Shown here: positions 1 to 6,042 of the stretch, one piece after another
Layout: each line of letters starts with the position of its first letter
How positions within the stretch are numbered: the stretch's first letter is position 1
NCBI GenBank assembly: GCA_938004075.1
Contig: CALKWP010000179.1
Coordinates: forward strand, 1-8,799
DNA length: 8,799 bases
Reading direction: 5' to 3'
Source of the DNA: an uncultured Methanomassiliicoccales archaeon
Lineage (GTDB): Archaea; Thermoplasmatota; Thermoplasmata; SG8-5
Program-made: the position numbers and the translations under genes
The notes under the pieces: model-generated
Database searches by the model: none
Seen by the model: only the letters and a program-made list of their open reading frames with translations
Told to the model about the DNA's origin: nothing

Positions 1-44
1 ATGGTGATTCGTGACTGGAGTTCAGACGTGTGCTCTTCCGATCT
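1..44. other. Illumina adapter contamination, 5' contig end
   Basis: Bases 11-44 match the Illumina TruSeq read-2 (P7-side) adapter, which begins GTGACTGGAGTTCAGACGTG and ends GCTCTTCCGATCT. The ten bases before it fit the last two bases of the P7 arm (AT) followed by an eight-base sample index (GGTGATTC); this split is an inference. The stretch is not genomic. It is open in the same frame as the first gene and gives the false N-terminus MTGVQTCALPI, so any gene call that starts at base 11 is an artefact. Genomic sequence begins at about base 45. Confidence 0.97.
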
Positions 45-253
45 GGCCCACAACCCCGGACCGCGCCGTCGCCCTCGACACCATCAACACACTGGTCGTA
101 GCTGCGATGATCGCCCTCGGCGTCGCTTACCGCGAAGTCCTTTTCATTGACATCGCGATAGTTTATGCCCTGTTGTCTTTCATAACCACCTTGTACATAG
201 CCAGATACATGGAGAACAAGGCAATCGAGGAAGGCGGGGGTGGCGAGCAATGA
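45..253 (+). CDS. mbhB: Mrp antiporter subunit F-like protein MbhB, 5'-truncated by contig end
   Basis: This is the C-terminal part of a small membrane protein of the MrpF/MnhF/PhaF family, the MbhB subunit of the membrane-bound hydrogenase. The visible part opens with a PTTPDRAVALDTIN stretch, which matches the conserved GPT..DR..ALD loop of the family. Two hydrophobic helices and a short acidic, Gly-rich tail ending in EQ follow. The family is usually about 85-95 residues, so roughly the first 20-30 residues, including the first membrane helix, are missing. They are missing because the contig ends in adapter sequence here, not because the gene is broken. No start codon can be assigned: the GTG at base 11 lies in the adapter. 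The stop TGA (251-253) overlaps the ATG of the next gene. The mbhA (MrpE-like) gene expected upstream in the Pyrococcus order is off the contig. The subunit belongs to the ion-translocating membrane arm. Confidence 0.9.
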
Positions 254-618
254 TAAGCATGCTTCTCATCATACTCTACGCGATGCTCGCCATAACCGTG
301 GCATTCAACGGCCTTGGCGTTGTGGGACTTCTGCGCTTCCCCGATGTCTACACAAGGCTGCACGCGGCAACGAAGTGCACGACCTTCGGCTCCATATTCC
401 TGGCCCTGGCAGCGATTGGCTACGGATTAGTTCTGTGGTATCGTTCGGATTTCGCTGACCCATACGGGCTGACACTAGCGATACATACGTTCCTGGCTCT
501 TCTGGCTCTGCTGCTCACGAACCCGACCGGCGCCCATGCGCTGGCAAGAGCCGCTCACAAGAGCGGAATAGCGCCCTTCGGCGCGGTTGTCGACAGGCTC
601 GCGGAGGTGAAAAAATGA
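250..618 (+). CDS. mbhC: Mrp antiporter subunit G-like protein MbhC
   Basis: A 122-residue membrane protein of the MrpG/MnhG/PhaG family. The diagnostic signature lies at residues 26-47: GLLRFPDVYTRLHAA, followed by T and the TTFG stretch. Three hydrophobic segments are visible (about 3-25, 45-63 and 72-90), followed by a basic, more polar C-terminus of about 30 residues. The ATG at 250 overlaps the stop of mbhB (ATGA) and is preceded by a purine-rich GGGGGTGG at 236-243. In the solved Pyrococcus Mbh, MbhC sits with other small subunits in the Mrp-like membrane module, which is thought to carry the Na+ path. The aspartate in the RFPDVY motif (D32) is a conserved membrane acidic residue of the family. 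A role in ion transport is inferred from family and operon. The ATGA link to mbhB and mbhD implies coupled translation. Confidence 0.95.
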   Translation: MISMLLIILYAMLAITVAFNGLGVVGLLRFPDVYTRLHAATKCTTFGSIFLALAAIGYGLVLWYRSDFADPYGLTLAIHTFLALLALLLTNPTGAHALARAAHKSGIAPFGAVVDRLAEVKK

Positions 619-869
619 TTGGCGATATCATCCACATTATGGTGCTGGCCGGGATAGTCATTTCCGCTCTGATGGTGATTTGGCAGAAGGAGTTGATCAG
701 CGCCGCAGTCGCGCTGGGCGCATGCAGCCTTCTCCTATCCCTGGAATTCTTCATTCTCGGCGCTCCGGATGTCGCTATAGCAGAGGCCGGCGTGGGCGCC
801 GCCCTCACAACCGCGATATACATCATGGCAATCAAGGAGACAATAAACAAGGGAGGTGACCGGGAATGA
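615..869 (+). CDS. mbhD: MbhD, DUF4040 / MrpA C-terminal-like subunit
   Basis: An 84-residue hydrophobic protein of the DUF4040 type, corresponding to a piece of the C-terminal part of MrpA that is a separate gene in Mbh operons. The recognisable motif is at residues 51-70: PDVAIAEAGVGAALTTAIYI, the usual signature of this domain. Three membrane helices are apparent (about 5-22, 27-46 and 52-73). The ATG at 615 overlaps the mbhC stop (ATGA) and has a strong Shine-Dalgarno site, GGAGGTGA at 603-610, so the start is well supported. Length and position, after the MrpG-like and before the MbhE-like gene, match MbhD of Pyrococcus. It is an integral part of the membrane arm and has no redox centre. 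Confidence 0.93.
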   Translation: MIGDIIHIMVLAGIVISALMVIWQKELISAAVALGACSLLLSLEFFILGAPDVAIAEAGVGAALTTAIYIMAIKETINKGGDRE

Positions 870-1159
870 GGCGCTCCATCGGCCTGGTGGCCCTCGCGGT
901 CATCATCATCTTCCTGGCGTTGGCTGCCGTCAACATGCACGAATTCGGTGTGCCAGATAATTCAGAGATGGATGATTATTTCATCTACAGCTGCCAGAAG
1001 GAAACCGGCGCAAATAACGTGGTAACTGCCATCGTGTTCGATTACAGGGGCTACGATACCCTTGGGGAAGCGACCGTTCTGTTCGCAGCGGTGTCAGGAG
1101 TCCTGGTATCCCTGCGCGTTGCAAGGGACAGGAAGGCAAAGGGAGGCGGTGACCAATGA
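866..1159 (+). CDS. mbhE: MbhE, MrpA C-terminal/MrpB N-terminal-like subunit
   Basis: A 97-residue protein with a hydrophobic helix at about 6-23, an exposed middle region, and a second helix at about 68-86 ending in a basic tail. Residues 48-73 carry the family signature, GANNVVTAIVFDYRGYDTLG followed by EATVLF. This motif is found at the end of MrpA and in separate MbhE subunits. The ATG at 866 overlaps the mbhD stop and follows GGAGGTGA at 852-859. Its acidic stretch (DNSEMDD, residues 31-37) lies in the extracytoplasmic or cytoplasmic loop between the helices; the side cannot be told from sequence alone. In Mbh the split of MrpA into D and E pieces is normal, so the small size is not a truncation. 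Role: a structural subunit of the ion-translocating module. Confidence 0.93.
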   Translation: MRRSIGLVALAVIIIFLALAAVNMHEFGVPDNSEMDDYFIYSCQKETGANNVVTAIVFDYRGYDTLGEATVLFAAVSGVLVSLRVARDRKAKGGGDQ

Positions 1160-1611
1160 GGCCAATGTCCAAAATAGTCCAAGCAATGGCATGCCTTCTC
1201 TATCCGTCGATCATCGTGTTTGGCGCCTATCTGATAGTCCACGGACACCTCACCCCGGGAGGAGGCTTTCAAGGCGGAGCTGTTGCTGCCAGCGCAATCG
1301 CTCTTATGATTGTTGCATACGGCAGCAAGAAGTACAACAAGACCAGGCTGTCGGCGCTGGAAAGCACCGGCCTTGTGATGTTCATCTCGCTGGGCCTTCT
1401 GGGCCTCGGGGTCGCTTTCTTCCACAATTTCCTTGCAAACACCGGCGGGATATTCGGCGAACTGGTGGAGTACGGCACCAATCTCGGAAATTTGAACACT
1501 GCAGGGACGATACCGCTCATGAACATCGCGGTCGGCCTCGAGGTGGTCGGGGCGCTGGGTTTGATGATGGTTATTCTTGCCAAGGGTCCGGAAAAGGGAG
1601 GTCGAGTCTGA
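1156..1611 (+). CDS. mbhF: Mrp antiporter subunit B-like protein MbhF
   Basis: A 151-residue membrane protein of the MnhB/MrpB family. The signature HGHLTPGGGFQGG is at residues 29-41, between the first and second of four predicted helices (about 10-29, 37-58, 68-92 and 121-143). The ATG at 1156 overlaps the mbhE stop, with GGCGGTGA at 1145-1152 as ribosome-binding site. A second in-frame ATG three codons later (1165) is possible but would break the overlap pattern and is less likely. The tail GPEKGGRV is short and basic. Its stop shares one base with the ATG of mbhG. In Mbh this subunit packs in the small-subunit cluster of the Mrp-like arm. Another, longer frame is open across this gene but shows no family resemblance before mbhG. 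Confidence 0.95.
   Translation: MRPMSKIVQAMACLLYPSIIVFGAYLIVHGHLTPGGGFQGGAVAASAIALMIVAYGSKKYNKTRLSALESTGLVMFISLGLLGLGVAFFHNFLANTGGIFGELVEYGTNLGNLNTAGTIPLMNIAVGLEVVGALGLMMVILAKGPEKGGRV
1596..1603 (+). promoter_or_regulatory. Ribosome-binding site fixing the mbhG start
   Basis: GGGAGGTC stands seven bases before the ATG at 1611. The mbhG frame is open far upstream, back to 1062 within mbhF, so frame length alone would give a false long protein. This site, the one-base overlap with the mbhF stop, and the onset of family-like sequence all place the start at 1611. Confidence 0.7.
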
Positions 1612-1955
1612 TGATATGGCAGATACCTTTCCTGGTAACAGTTGTCCTTCTGGCCATCGGGCTATACATGTGCCTGATGAAGAGAAATGTCATCAAGATT
1701 ATAATGGGCATCAGCATAATGGAGGCAGGGGTCAATCTATTCCTGGTCGCTCTGGGTTACAGGGACGGCGGCATAGCCCCGATATTCACCCAGGCAAGCG
1801 AGGGCACCATGGTCATGCCCACGACCCAGGCGTTGACGCTCACAAGCATAGTCATAGGCCTTGCGACGACCGCCCTGATGCTGGCATTCGCGGTCATGAT
1901 ACACAGGCGATACGGTACGCTTGATGTCAGGAAGATGAGGAGGTTGAAGGGATGA
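1611..1955 (+). CDS. mbhG: MbhG, MrpC/NuoK-like subunit
   Basis: A 114-residue, three-helix membrane protein of the MrpC/MnhC/NuoK family (helices at about 5-23, 29-49 and 75-98). Family-like features are the GISIMEAGVNLFLVALG stretch of helix two, at residues 33-49, and TQALTLTSIVIGLA, the counterpart of the usual QALVLTAIVI motif of helix three. E38 is the membrane glutamate in helix two, in the region where NuoK and MrpC carry a functionally important acidic residue. The start at 1611 is chosen over the much longer open frame beginning at 1062, because that upstream part is only a shadow of mbhF. The C-terminus is strongly basic (RRYGTLDVRKMRRLKG) and so probably cytoplasmic. The gene overlaps mbhH by four bases (ATGA). 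It lies at the junction between the small Mrp-like cluster and the large antiporter subunit. Confidence 0.94.
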   Translation: MIWQIPFLVTVVLLAIGLYMCLMKRNVIKIIMGISIMEAGVNLFLVALGYRDGGIAPIFTQASEGTMVMPTTQALTLTSIVIGLATTALMLAFAVMIHRRYGTLDVRKMRRLKG

Positions 1956-3820
1956 GCTTCCTCGACACCCACGGCGCGATTCTCACTATAATCGTCCCGC
2001 TCTTCGCAGCCTTCCTGATGCCCCTGCTGGGAAAGCTCTCCCAGAAGGCGCCCAGATTCCTGGCCGCAGGCGCTCTCGCGCTATCGTCCGCATTGGCGAT
2101 ACGCCTTGCCATCCAGGTCTGGGATTCTGGCACCATCGTTTACACTCTGGGAAGCGCCACTGGCACCATATTCCGCATCCAGCTGATAGTGGATGGCATG
2201 GGCATATTCATGGCCCTAATCATGGCCATCGTCTCGTTGGCCGTTGCAATCTATTCATGGTCCAACATCGACAGGTACACCGGCCAGGAGAAATACTACG
2301 CCTTGCTGCTGCTGGTCACAGTGGGCAGCTATGGAATGGTTCTCACGGGCGATATGTTCAACCTGTTCGTGTTCTTCGAGATATCCAGCATATCCCTTTG
2401 CGGGCTCGTGGCTTTCAGGAGCCAGCGTGGCGAGAGCTTCGAAGCGGCTTTCAAGTACATGCTTTACAGCACGATTTCCGGCGTGATGATTCTCTTCGCA
2501 ATCGGCATTTTCTACGGCCAGTACGGATTGCTGCACATGGTCGGAATATCGAATGCCATGGCGGTCAACGGCTCAACCATGCTCGATAAAATCGCGCTGG
2601 GCCTTCTTGCGACTGTTTTCGCCATGAAAGCCGGTTCAGTGCCGATGCACATGACCACCCCTGATGCTTACGGCGAGGCTCCGGCAGGCATAACCGCGCT
2701 GTTCGTCGCCGCAAGCCAGGCAGGTCTGTATGCGCTTTTCAGGACTGGATTCACAATCTACTCATCCGGAATGAACATGACAACCCTTGGCTGGGTTCTC
2801 ATAGTCCTCGGTGTCCTGAGCATGTTCATAGGCGTCACCATGGCCCTGGTCCAGTCGGACATAAAGCGGCTCATGGCTTACCACGCGATATCGCAGACCG
2901 GCTACATGCTCCTCGGCGTGGGCGTTGGAATGGCCGTGATGGCCGACCCGGTGCTCATGGCCCAGTACGGCGTGGATGCCATGCGCGGCGGCATATTCCA
3001 CATAATCAACCATGCCATGTACAAGGGCCTGCTGTTCCTCACCGCCGGAGCGATAATCCACAGGATGGGCACCAGCGACCTCAATGAGATGCACGGCCTT
3101 GGAAGAAACATGAAATGGACCGCGATAATGTTCATACTGGGCGCACTGGCTATCGCCGGCCTGCCTCCGACGAACGGTTTCTCAAGCAAGTTCATAATCT
3201 ATGAGAGCGTCTATCAATTCAATCCCATACTGGCAGTCATAGCAATGCTGGTTTCAATACTGACCCTGGCTTCCTTCGTCAAGGTGTTCTACAGCGCTTT
3301 CCTCGGCCCCAGGCCATCGAAACCCGTGAAAGAGGCGCCCGCCAGCATGCTTCTGGGCATGGGCATCTTCAGCGCGGTGATAGTCATCCTGAGCCTGTTC
3401 CCCGGATTCATCATCGAGAAGATAGTTGATCCCGCGGTCTCAGCCCTGGTCCCGGGCGTTGAGCTCACCCCGCTTTCCAGCGGCTTCTTCCCGAGCACGA
3501 TAATCACCGGCGACGGATTCTGGAGCGTGCTGGTCTTCATCGGAGCATTCGTTTCGATAATGATTATCGCCTCGTTGATACGTTCGATGGGAAACAAAGG
3601 CTTCACGAAGCGCAAGGGCATGGGCCAACCATACTACTTCGGCAACAGGGTCACCGCCTCAGCCAGGGTCTCCGGCGGCAATGTCTACTGGGGATTCCTC
3701 AAAGCCATGGAAAGATATTATAAACCCGTCAAGGCCGAGCACACCGGAGACGCAAATGATTATGTCGCTTGGCTCCTGATAACGATGGCAGTTATTCTCG
3801 CAGTGGTGGTGTTCCTATGA
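1952..3820 (+). CDS. mbhH: MbhH, MrpD/NuoN-like antiporter subunit, apparently fused to MbhI
   Basis: A 622-residue polytopic protein of the MrpD/NuoL-M-N family, the main ion-translocating subunit. The core covers about residues 1-500 with some 14 helices. Key residues are visible: E143 in FFEISSIS (helix-5 glutamate), K226 in FAMKAGSVPMH (helix-7 lysine), the DIKRLMAYHAISQTGY signature at 303-318, H350/H354 in FHIINHAMYKG, and K413 in GFSSKF (helix-12 lysine). The protein is about 120 residues longer than a typical MrpD. The extra part has a helix (about 521-543), a polar, probably amphipathic connector (545-600), and a final helix (603-622). This is the arrangement of helix, lateral helix and helix found in NuoL, which Pyrococcus supplies with the separate gene mbhI. 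No separate mbhI is present before mbhJ, so a fusion is inferred. The ATG at 1952 follows GGAGGTTG (1939-1946) and overlaps the mbhG stop; the 3' end overlaps mbhJ. Confidence 0.95.
   Translation: MSFLDTHGAILTIIVPLFAAFLMPLLGKLSQKAPRFLAAGALALSSALAIRLAIQVWDSGTIVYTLGSATGTIFRIQLIVDGMGIFMALIMAIVSLAVAIYSWSNIDRYTGQEKYYALLLLVTVGSYGMVLTGDMFNLFVFFEISSISLCGLVAFRSQRGESFEAAFKYMLYSTISGVMILFAIGIFYGQYGLLHMVGISNAMAVNGSTMLDKIALGLLATVFAMKAGSVPMHMTTPDAYGEAPAGITALFVAASQAGLYALFRTGFTIYSSGMNMTTLGWVLIVLGVLSMFIGVTMALVQSDIKRLMAYHAISQTGYMLLGVGVGMAVMADPVLMAQYGVDAMRGGIFHIINHAMYKGLLFLTAGAIIHRMGTSDLNEMHGLGRNMKWTAIMFILGALAIAGLPPTNGFSSKFIIYESVYQFNPILAVIAMLVSILTLASFVKVFYSAFLGPRPSKPVKEAPASMLLGMGIFSAVIVILSLFPGFIIEKIVDPAVSALVPGVELTPLSSGFFPSTIITGDGFWSVLVFIGAFVSIMIIASLIRSMGNKGFTKRKGMGQPYYFGNRVTASARVSGGNVYWGFLKAMERYYKPVKAEHTGDANDYVAWLLITMAVILAVVVFL
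3712..3724 (+). promoter_or_regulatory. Possible internal TATA-like element ahead of the hydrogenase module
   Basis: AAGATATTATAAA is an AT-rich block with a purine-rich flank (GGAAAG, 3709-3714) inside the 3' end of mbhH. It resembles an archaeal BRE/TATA pair. If used, transcription would begin near 3745 and give a leader of about 70 bases before mbhJ. It also encodes the residues ERYYK of MbhH, so the composition may simply reflect the protein. Low confidence. Confidence 0.18.
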
Positions 3821-4266
3821 AATTCAACAAAACCTTCGATCGCGCCCTATGGGTGTTCCATCTGAACACTGGCTCTTGCAACGGCTGCGACATCGAGATA
3901 GTCGCCGCTCTAACACCGCGCTACGATGTGGAGCGATTCGGCCTGAAGCTGGTTGGAAGCCCCAGGCATGCCGATGTCCTGTTGATGACAGGCCCCGTGA
4001 CAAGGGCGATGGCTCCAAGGGTGGAACGCATTTACAGGCAGACGCCGGAACCCAAAGTGGTCATGGTCATCGGCAACTGCGGCTGCAGCACCGGCGTTTA
4101 CTACGAATCGTACAACATCCTCGGGCCGATTGACAAGTTCCTCAAGAACATAGACCCGGACGTCAAGATCATCTACGTTCCGGGATGCCCGCCGAGGCCG
4201 GAGGCGATAATCGACGCCACTGCCAAGGCCTGGCTGGTGCTCGAGGGTTTGAGGGGTGATGCCTGA
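3817..4266 (+). CDS. mbhJ: Hydrogenase small subunit MbhJ (NuoB-like, one [4Fe-4S] cluster)
   Basis: A 149-residue soluble protein of the NuoB/20 kDa family (Oxidored_q6), the electron-transferring small subunit of group 4 hydrogenases. The proximal-cluster ligands are visible: C21 and C24 in GSCNGCDIE, C88 in GNCGCSTG (C90 is an adjacent extra cysteine), and C124 in PGCPPRPEA. It has one cluster only, as expected for group 4, and lacks the second and third clusters of uptake hydrogenases. It should take electrons from MbhN and pass them to the [NiFe] site of MbhL, docking on MbhM at the cytoplasmic membrane face. The frame is open from 3769, but the ATG at 3817 is chosen. It overlaps the mbhH stop (ATGA) and begins the family-like MKFNKTFDRALWVF sequence; upstream codons are the tail of mbhH. 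The ribosome-binding site (GGTGGTGT, 3805-3812) is the weakest in the operon, so translation probably depends on coupling to mbhH. Confidence 0.96.
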   Translation: MKFNKTFDRALWVFHLNTGSCNGCDIEIVAALTPRYDVERFGLKLVGSPRHADVLLMTGPVTRAMAPRVERIYRQTPEPKVVMVIGNCGCSTGVYYESYNILGPIDKFLKNIDPDVKIIYVPGCPPRPEAIIDATAKAWLVLEGLRGDA

Positions 4267-4799
4267 TGGAACCGATTGATGGCGATGGGATTCTGAATTT
4301 ATTCAAGACCAGGATGGGAGGAGCCATCCTGAGCAGCCATGTTGACACATACGTTAACGGCGTGCGCAAGAAGAAGCTCCAGACCGTCTGGGTTCGGGTC
4401 CCGAGAGAGAGTCTCCGGGAAGCCGTCTCACTTGTGCTGGAGATGCAAGCGCCGGCTCATATCGCGGTCGCTTCCGGCTCGGACCTGGGCAACGACATCG
4501 AGGTCCTCTACCACTTCCAGGTATTCTGGGGTTTCAAGCGTGAATCAACGGTCAGCGTGACCATCGGAACGACCTGTCCGAAATCCGATCCCCACCTTCC
4601 AACAATATCCGACCTGGTCCCGGGGGCTCTCATAACCGAGCGCGAGAAGCAGGAATTCCTCGGCATAATAATAGATGGGATCCCTGACCCGAGGCGCCTG
4701 TTCCTTGTGGACAACATCCCGGAGGGGAAGCACCCCTGGCGCAAGGACGAGAAAGGCGTTCAGGACATGGTCCGCAACGTTCATGAGGGAGGTGACTGA
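4266..4799 (+). CDS. mbhK: MbhK, NuoC-like 30 kDa subunit
   Basis: A 177-residue soluble protein of the Complex I 30 kDa (NuoC) family. The conserved C-terminal block is at residues 126-161: REKQEFLGIIIDGIPDPRRL, then FLVDNIPEGKHPWRKD, matching the usual RE..D.FGI...GHPD.RRL...DDWP.G.PLRKD pattern. The N-terminal half has the alternating strand/helix character of the family. It binds no cofactor. In complex I and Mbh this subunit packs against the catalytic large subunit and stabilises the peripheral arm. The ATG at 4266 shares a base with the mbhJ stop (TGATG) and follows GGGGTGAT at 4253-4260. A run of three AUA isoleucine codons (about 4665-4673) is typical of archaeal codon use. The stop at 4797-4799 is one base before mbhL. 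Confidence 0.95.
   Translation: MEPIDGDGILNLFKTRMGGAILSSHVDTYVNGVRKKKLQTVWVRVPRESLREAVSLVLEMQAPAHIAVASGSDLGNDIEVLYHFQVFWGFKRESTVSVTIGTTCPKSDPHLPTISDLVPGALITEREKQEFLGIIIDGIPDPRRLFLVDNIPEGKHPWRKDEKGVQDMVRNVHEGGD
4788..4795 (+). promoter_or_regulatory. Shine-Dalgarno site fixing the mbhL start
   Basis: GGAGGTGA, a full match to the anti-Shine-Dalgarno core, lies five bases before the ATG at 4801. The mbhL frame stays open upstream to a possible start at 4675 inside mbhK. This site and the family-like N-terminus MAGKSYTLPIGPVHPAL show that 4801 is the true start. Confidence 0.85.
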
Positions 4800-4800
4800 G

Positions 4801-6042
4801 ATGGCAGGCAAATCATACACACTGCCAATCGGCCCTGTCCATCCGGCTCTCAAGGAACCGACGATGTTCAAGCTCACCGTCGAGGGTGAGATAGTGACGG
4901 CTGTTGACGTGCAGCCAGGGATAAACCACCGCGGCATCGAGTTCATCGGCATGCGCCGCAACCCGCTTCAGGTTCTTCATCTTGCGGAGAGGATATGCGG
5001 CATATGCAGCATAGTTCATCAGTATTCATTCGCCCTGGCCAGCGAGAAGGCCGCGGGGATAACCGAGATCCCGGAGCGCGCCCAGTACATCCGCACCATA
5101 ATGGCCGAGCTGGAGCGCGTCCACAGCCACCTGCTGTGGGCCGGAGTCGCGGCGCATGAGCTGGGCTTCGACACGCTTCTGCACTGGACCTGGCAGCTCA
5201 GGGAATGGGTTCAGGACGTGCTTGAGATAATCAGCGGCAACCGCGTCAACTACGCCATGTACATCCAGGGCGGGGTCCGCAGGGACATATCGCCAGAAGT
5301 CATCCAGAAACTCAAGGTGATGATTGCCGATTATCGCGCCGGAATCGACCAGCTATGCAAGGCATTCACGGATGACCGCGTGTTCAGACACAGGACCATG
5401 GGCGTCGGCGTGCTCACATACAAGGACGCGGTTGAAACATGCGCTGTCGGCCCCACGACCAGGGGTTCCGGCGTTCATAAGGACGTCAGGATAGATCAGC
5501 CGTTCGGCGGGTATGCCGACCTCGATTTGGATTACTGCCTTCCCGAGAAGATGGGCTATGAGAACAACGGTGACACTTACGCCAAGACGCTCGTCCGCCT
5601 TCAGGAAGTCGTTCAATCGCTGGACATAATCGAGTTCTGCCTTGACAATATGCCCCCCGGTCCCATACGCTGGGAGAGCAACATGACAAAGCTTCTTCAG
5701 CACATGAAGAAGGCGGAAGGCGAAGCTCTCGGGCTCAATGAGGCCCCGAGAGGCGAGATGATTCATTATGTCAAGCTGAACGCCGGCGATGAGAATGTGT
5801 CCATCTGGAAGGTGCGCGCATCAACATACAACAACATACTTGCCTGGACCAAGATGCTTCCGGGCTGCCAGATAGCAGATGTATCAATCATCGCGGCTGC
5901 CGTTGACCCGTGCATCGGATGCATGGACCGCGTCACTGTCGTTGACCAGGATACCGGCAAGGAAAAGCTGTTCAGCAATGAAGATTTCTACAGGGCCAGC
6001 ATCCGGAAGACAAGGGCGTACCAGAGGAAGGTGAGCCCATGA
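4801..6042 (+). CDS. mbhL: [NiFe] hydrogenase catalytic large subunit MbhL (group 4)
   Basis: A 413-residue catalytic subunit that carries the [NiFe] centre reducing protons to H2. All four nickel ligands are present: C66 and C69 in ERICGICS (L1 motif), and C371 and C374 in DPCIGCMDR (L2 motif). Other family blocks are GPVHPALKEP (11-20), RGIEFIGMRR (44-53), ERVHSHLL (105-112), SGNRVNYAM (145-153), GGVRRDI (157-163), AVGPTTRGSG (215-224) and EAPRGEMIHYV (314-324). Many of these match Pyrococcus MbhL closely. The intact cysteines separate it from MbxL/MbsL of the sulfane reductase, which lost part of the set, and from NuoD. A 36-residue extension follows R377 (MDR/VTVVD). It resembles the C-terminal peptide of E. 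coli HycE, which HycI removes after Arg, and a hycI gene lies close by, so proteolytic maturation is inferred. The ATG at 4801 is set by a strong ribosome-binding site; the stop overlaps mbhM (ATGA). Confidence 0.98.
   Translation: MAGKSYTLPIGPVHPALKEPTMFKLTVEGEIVTAVDVQPGINHRGIEFIGMRRNPLQVLHLAERICGICSIVHQYSFALASEKAAGITEIPERAQYIRTIMAELERVHSHLLWAGVAAHELGFDTLLHWTWQLREWVQDVLEIISGNRVNYAMYIQGGVRRDISPEVIQKLKVMIADYRAGIDQLCKAFTDDRVFRHRTMGVGVLTYKDAVETCAVGPTTRGSGVHKDVRIDQPFGGYADLDLDYCLPEKMGYENNGDTYAKTLVRLQEVVQSLDIIEFCLDNMPPGPIRWESNMTKLLQHMKKAEGEALGLNEAPRGEMIHYVKLNAGDENVSIWKVRASTYNNILAWTKMLPGCQIADVSIIAAAVDPCIGCMDRVTVVDQDTGKEKLFSNEDFYRASIRKTRAYQRKVSP

Noticed and set aside
1062..1610. Long open frame running into mbhG, giving an apparent 297-residue protein
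   Set aside because: The part before 1611 lies across mbhE/mbhF in another frame. It is rich in Arg, Ser and Pro with no family resemblance, and mbhG has its own ribosome site and overlap start at 1611.
3769..3816. N-terminal extension of MbhJ
   Set aside because: It overlaps the last membrane helix of MbhH in another frame, and the family-like sequence begins at the ATG at 3817.
4675..4800. N-terminal extension of MbhL within mbhK
   Set aside because: The upstream codons overlap the conserved C-terminal block of mbhK, and a perfect Shine-Dalgarno site precedes the ATG at 4801.
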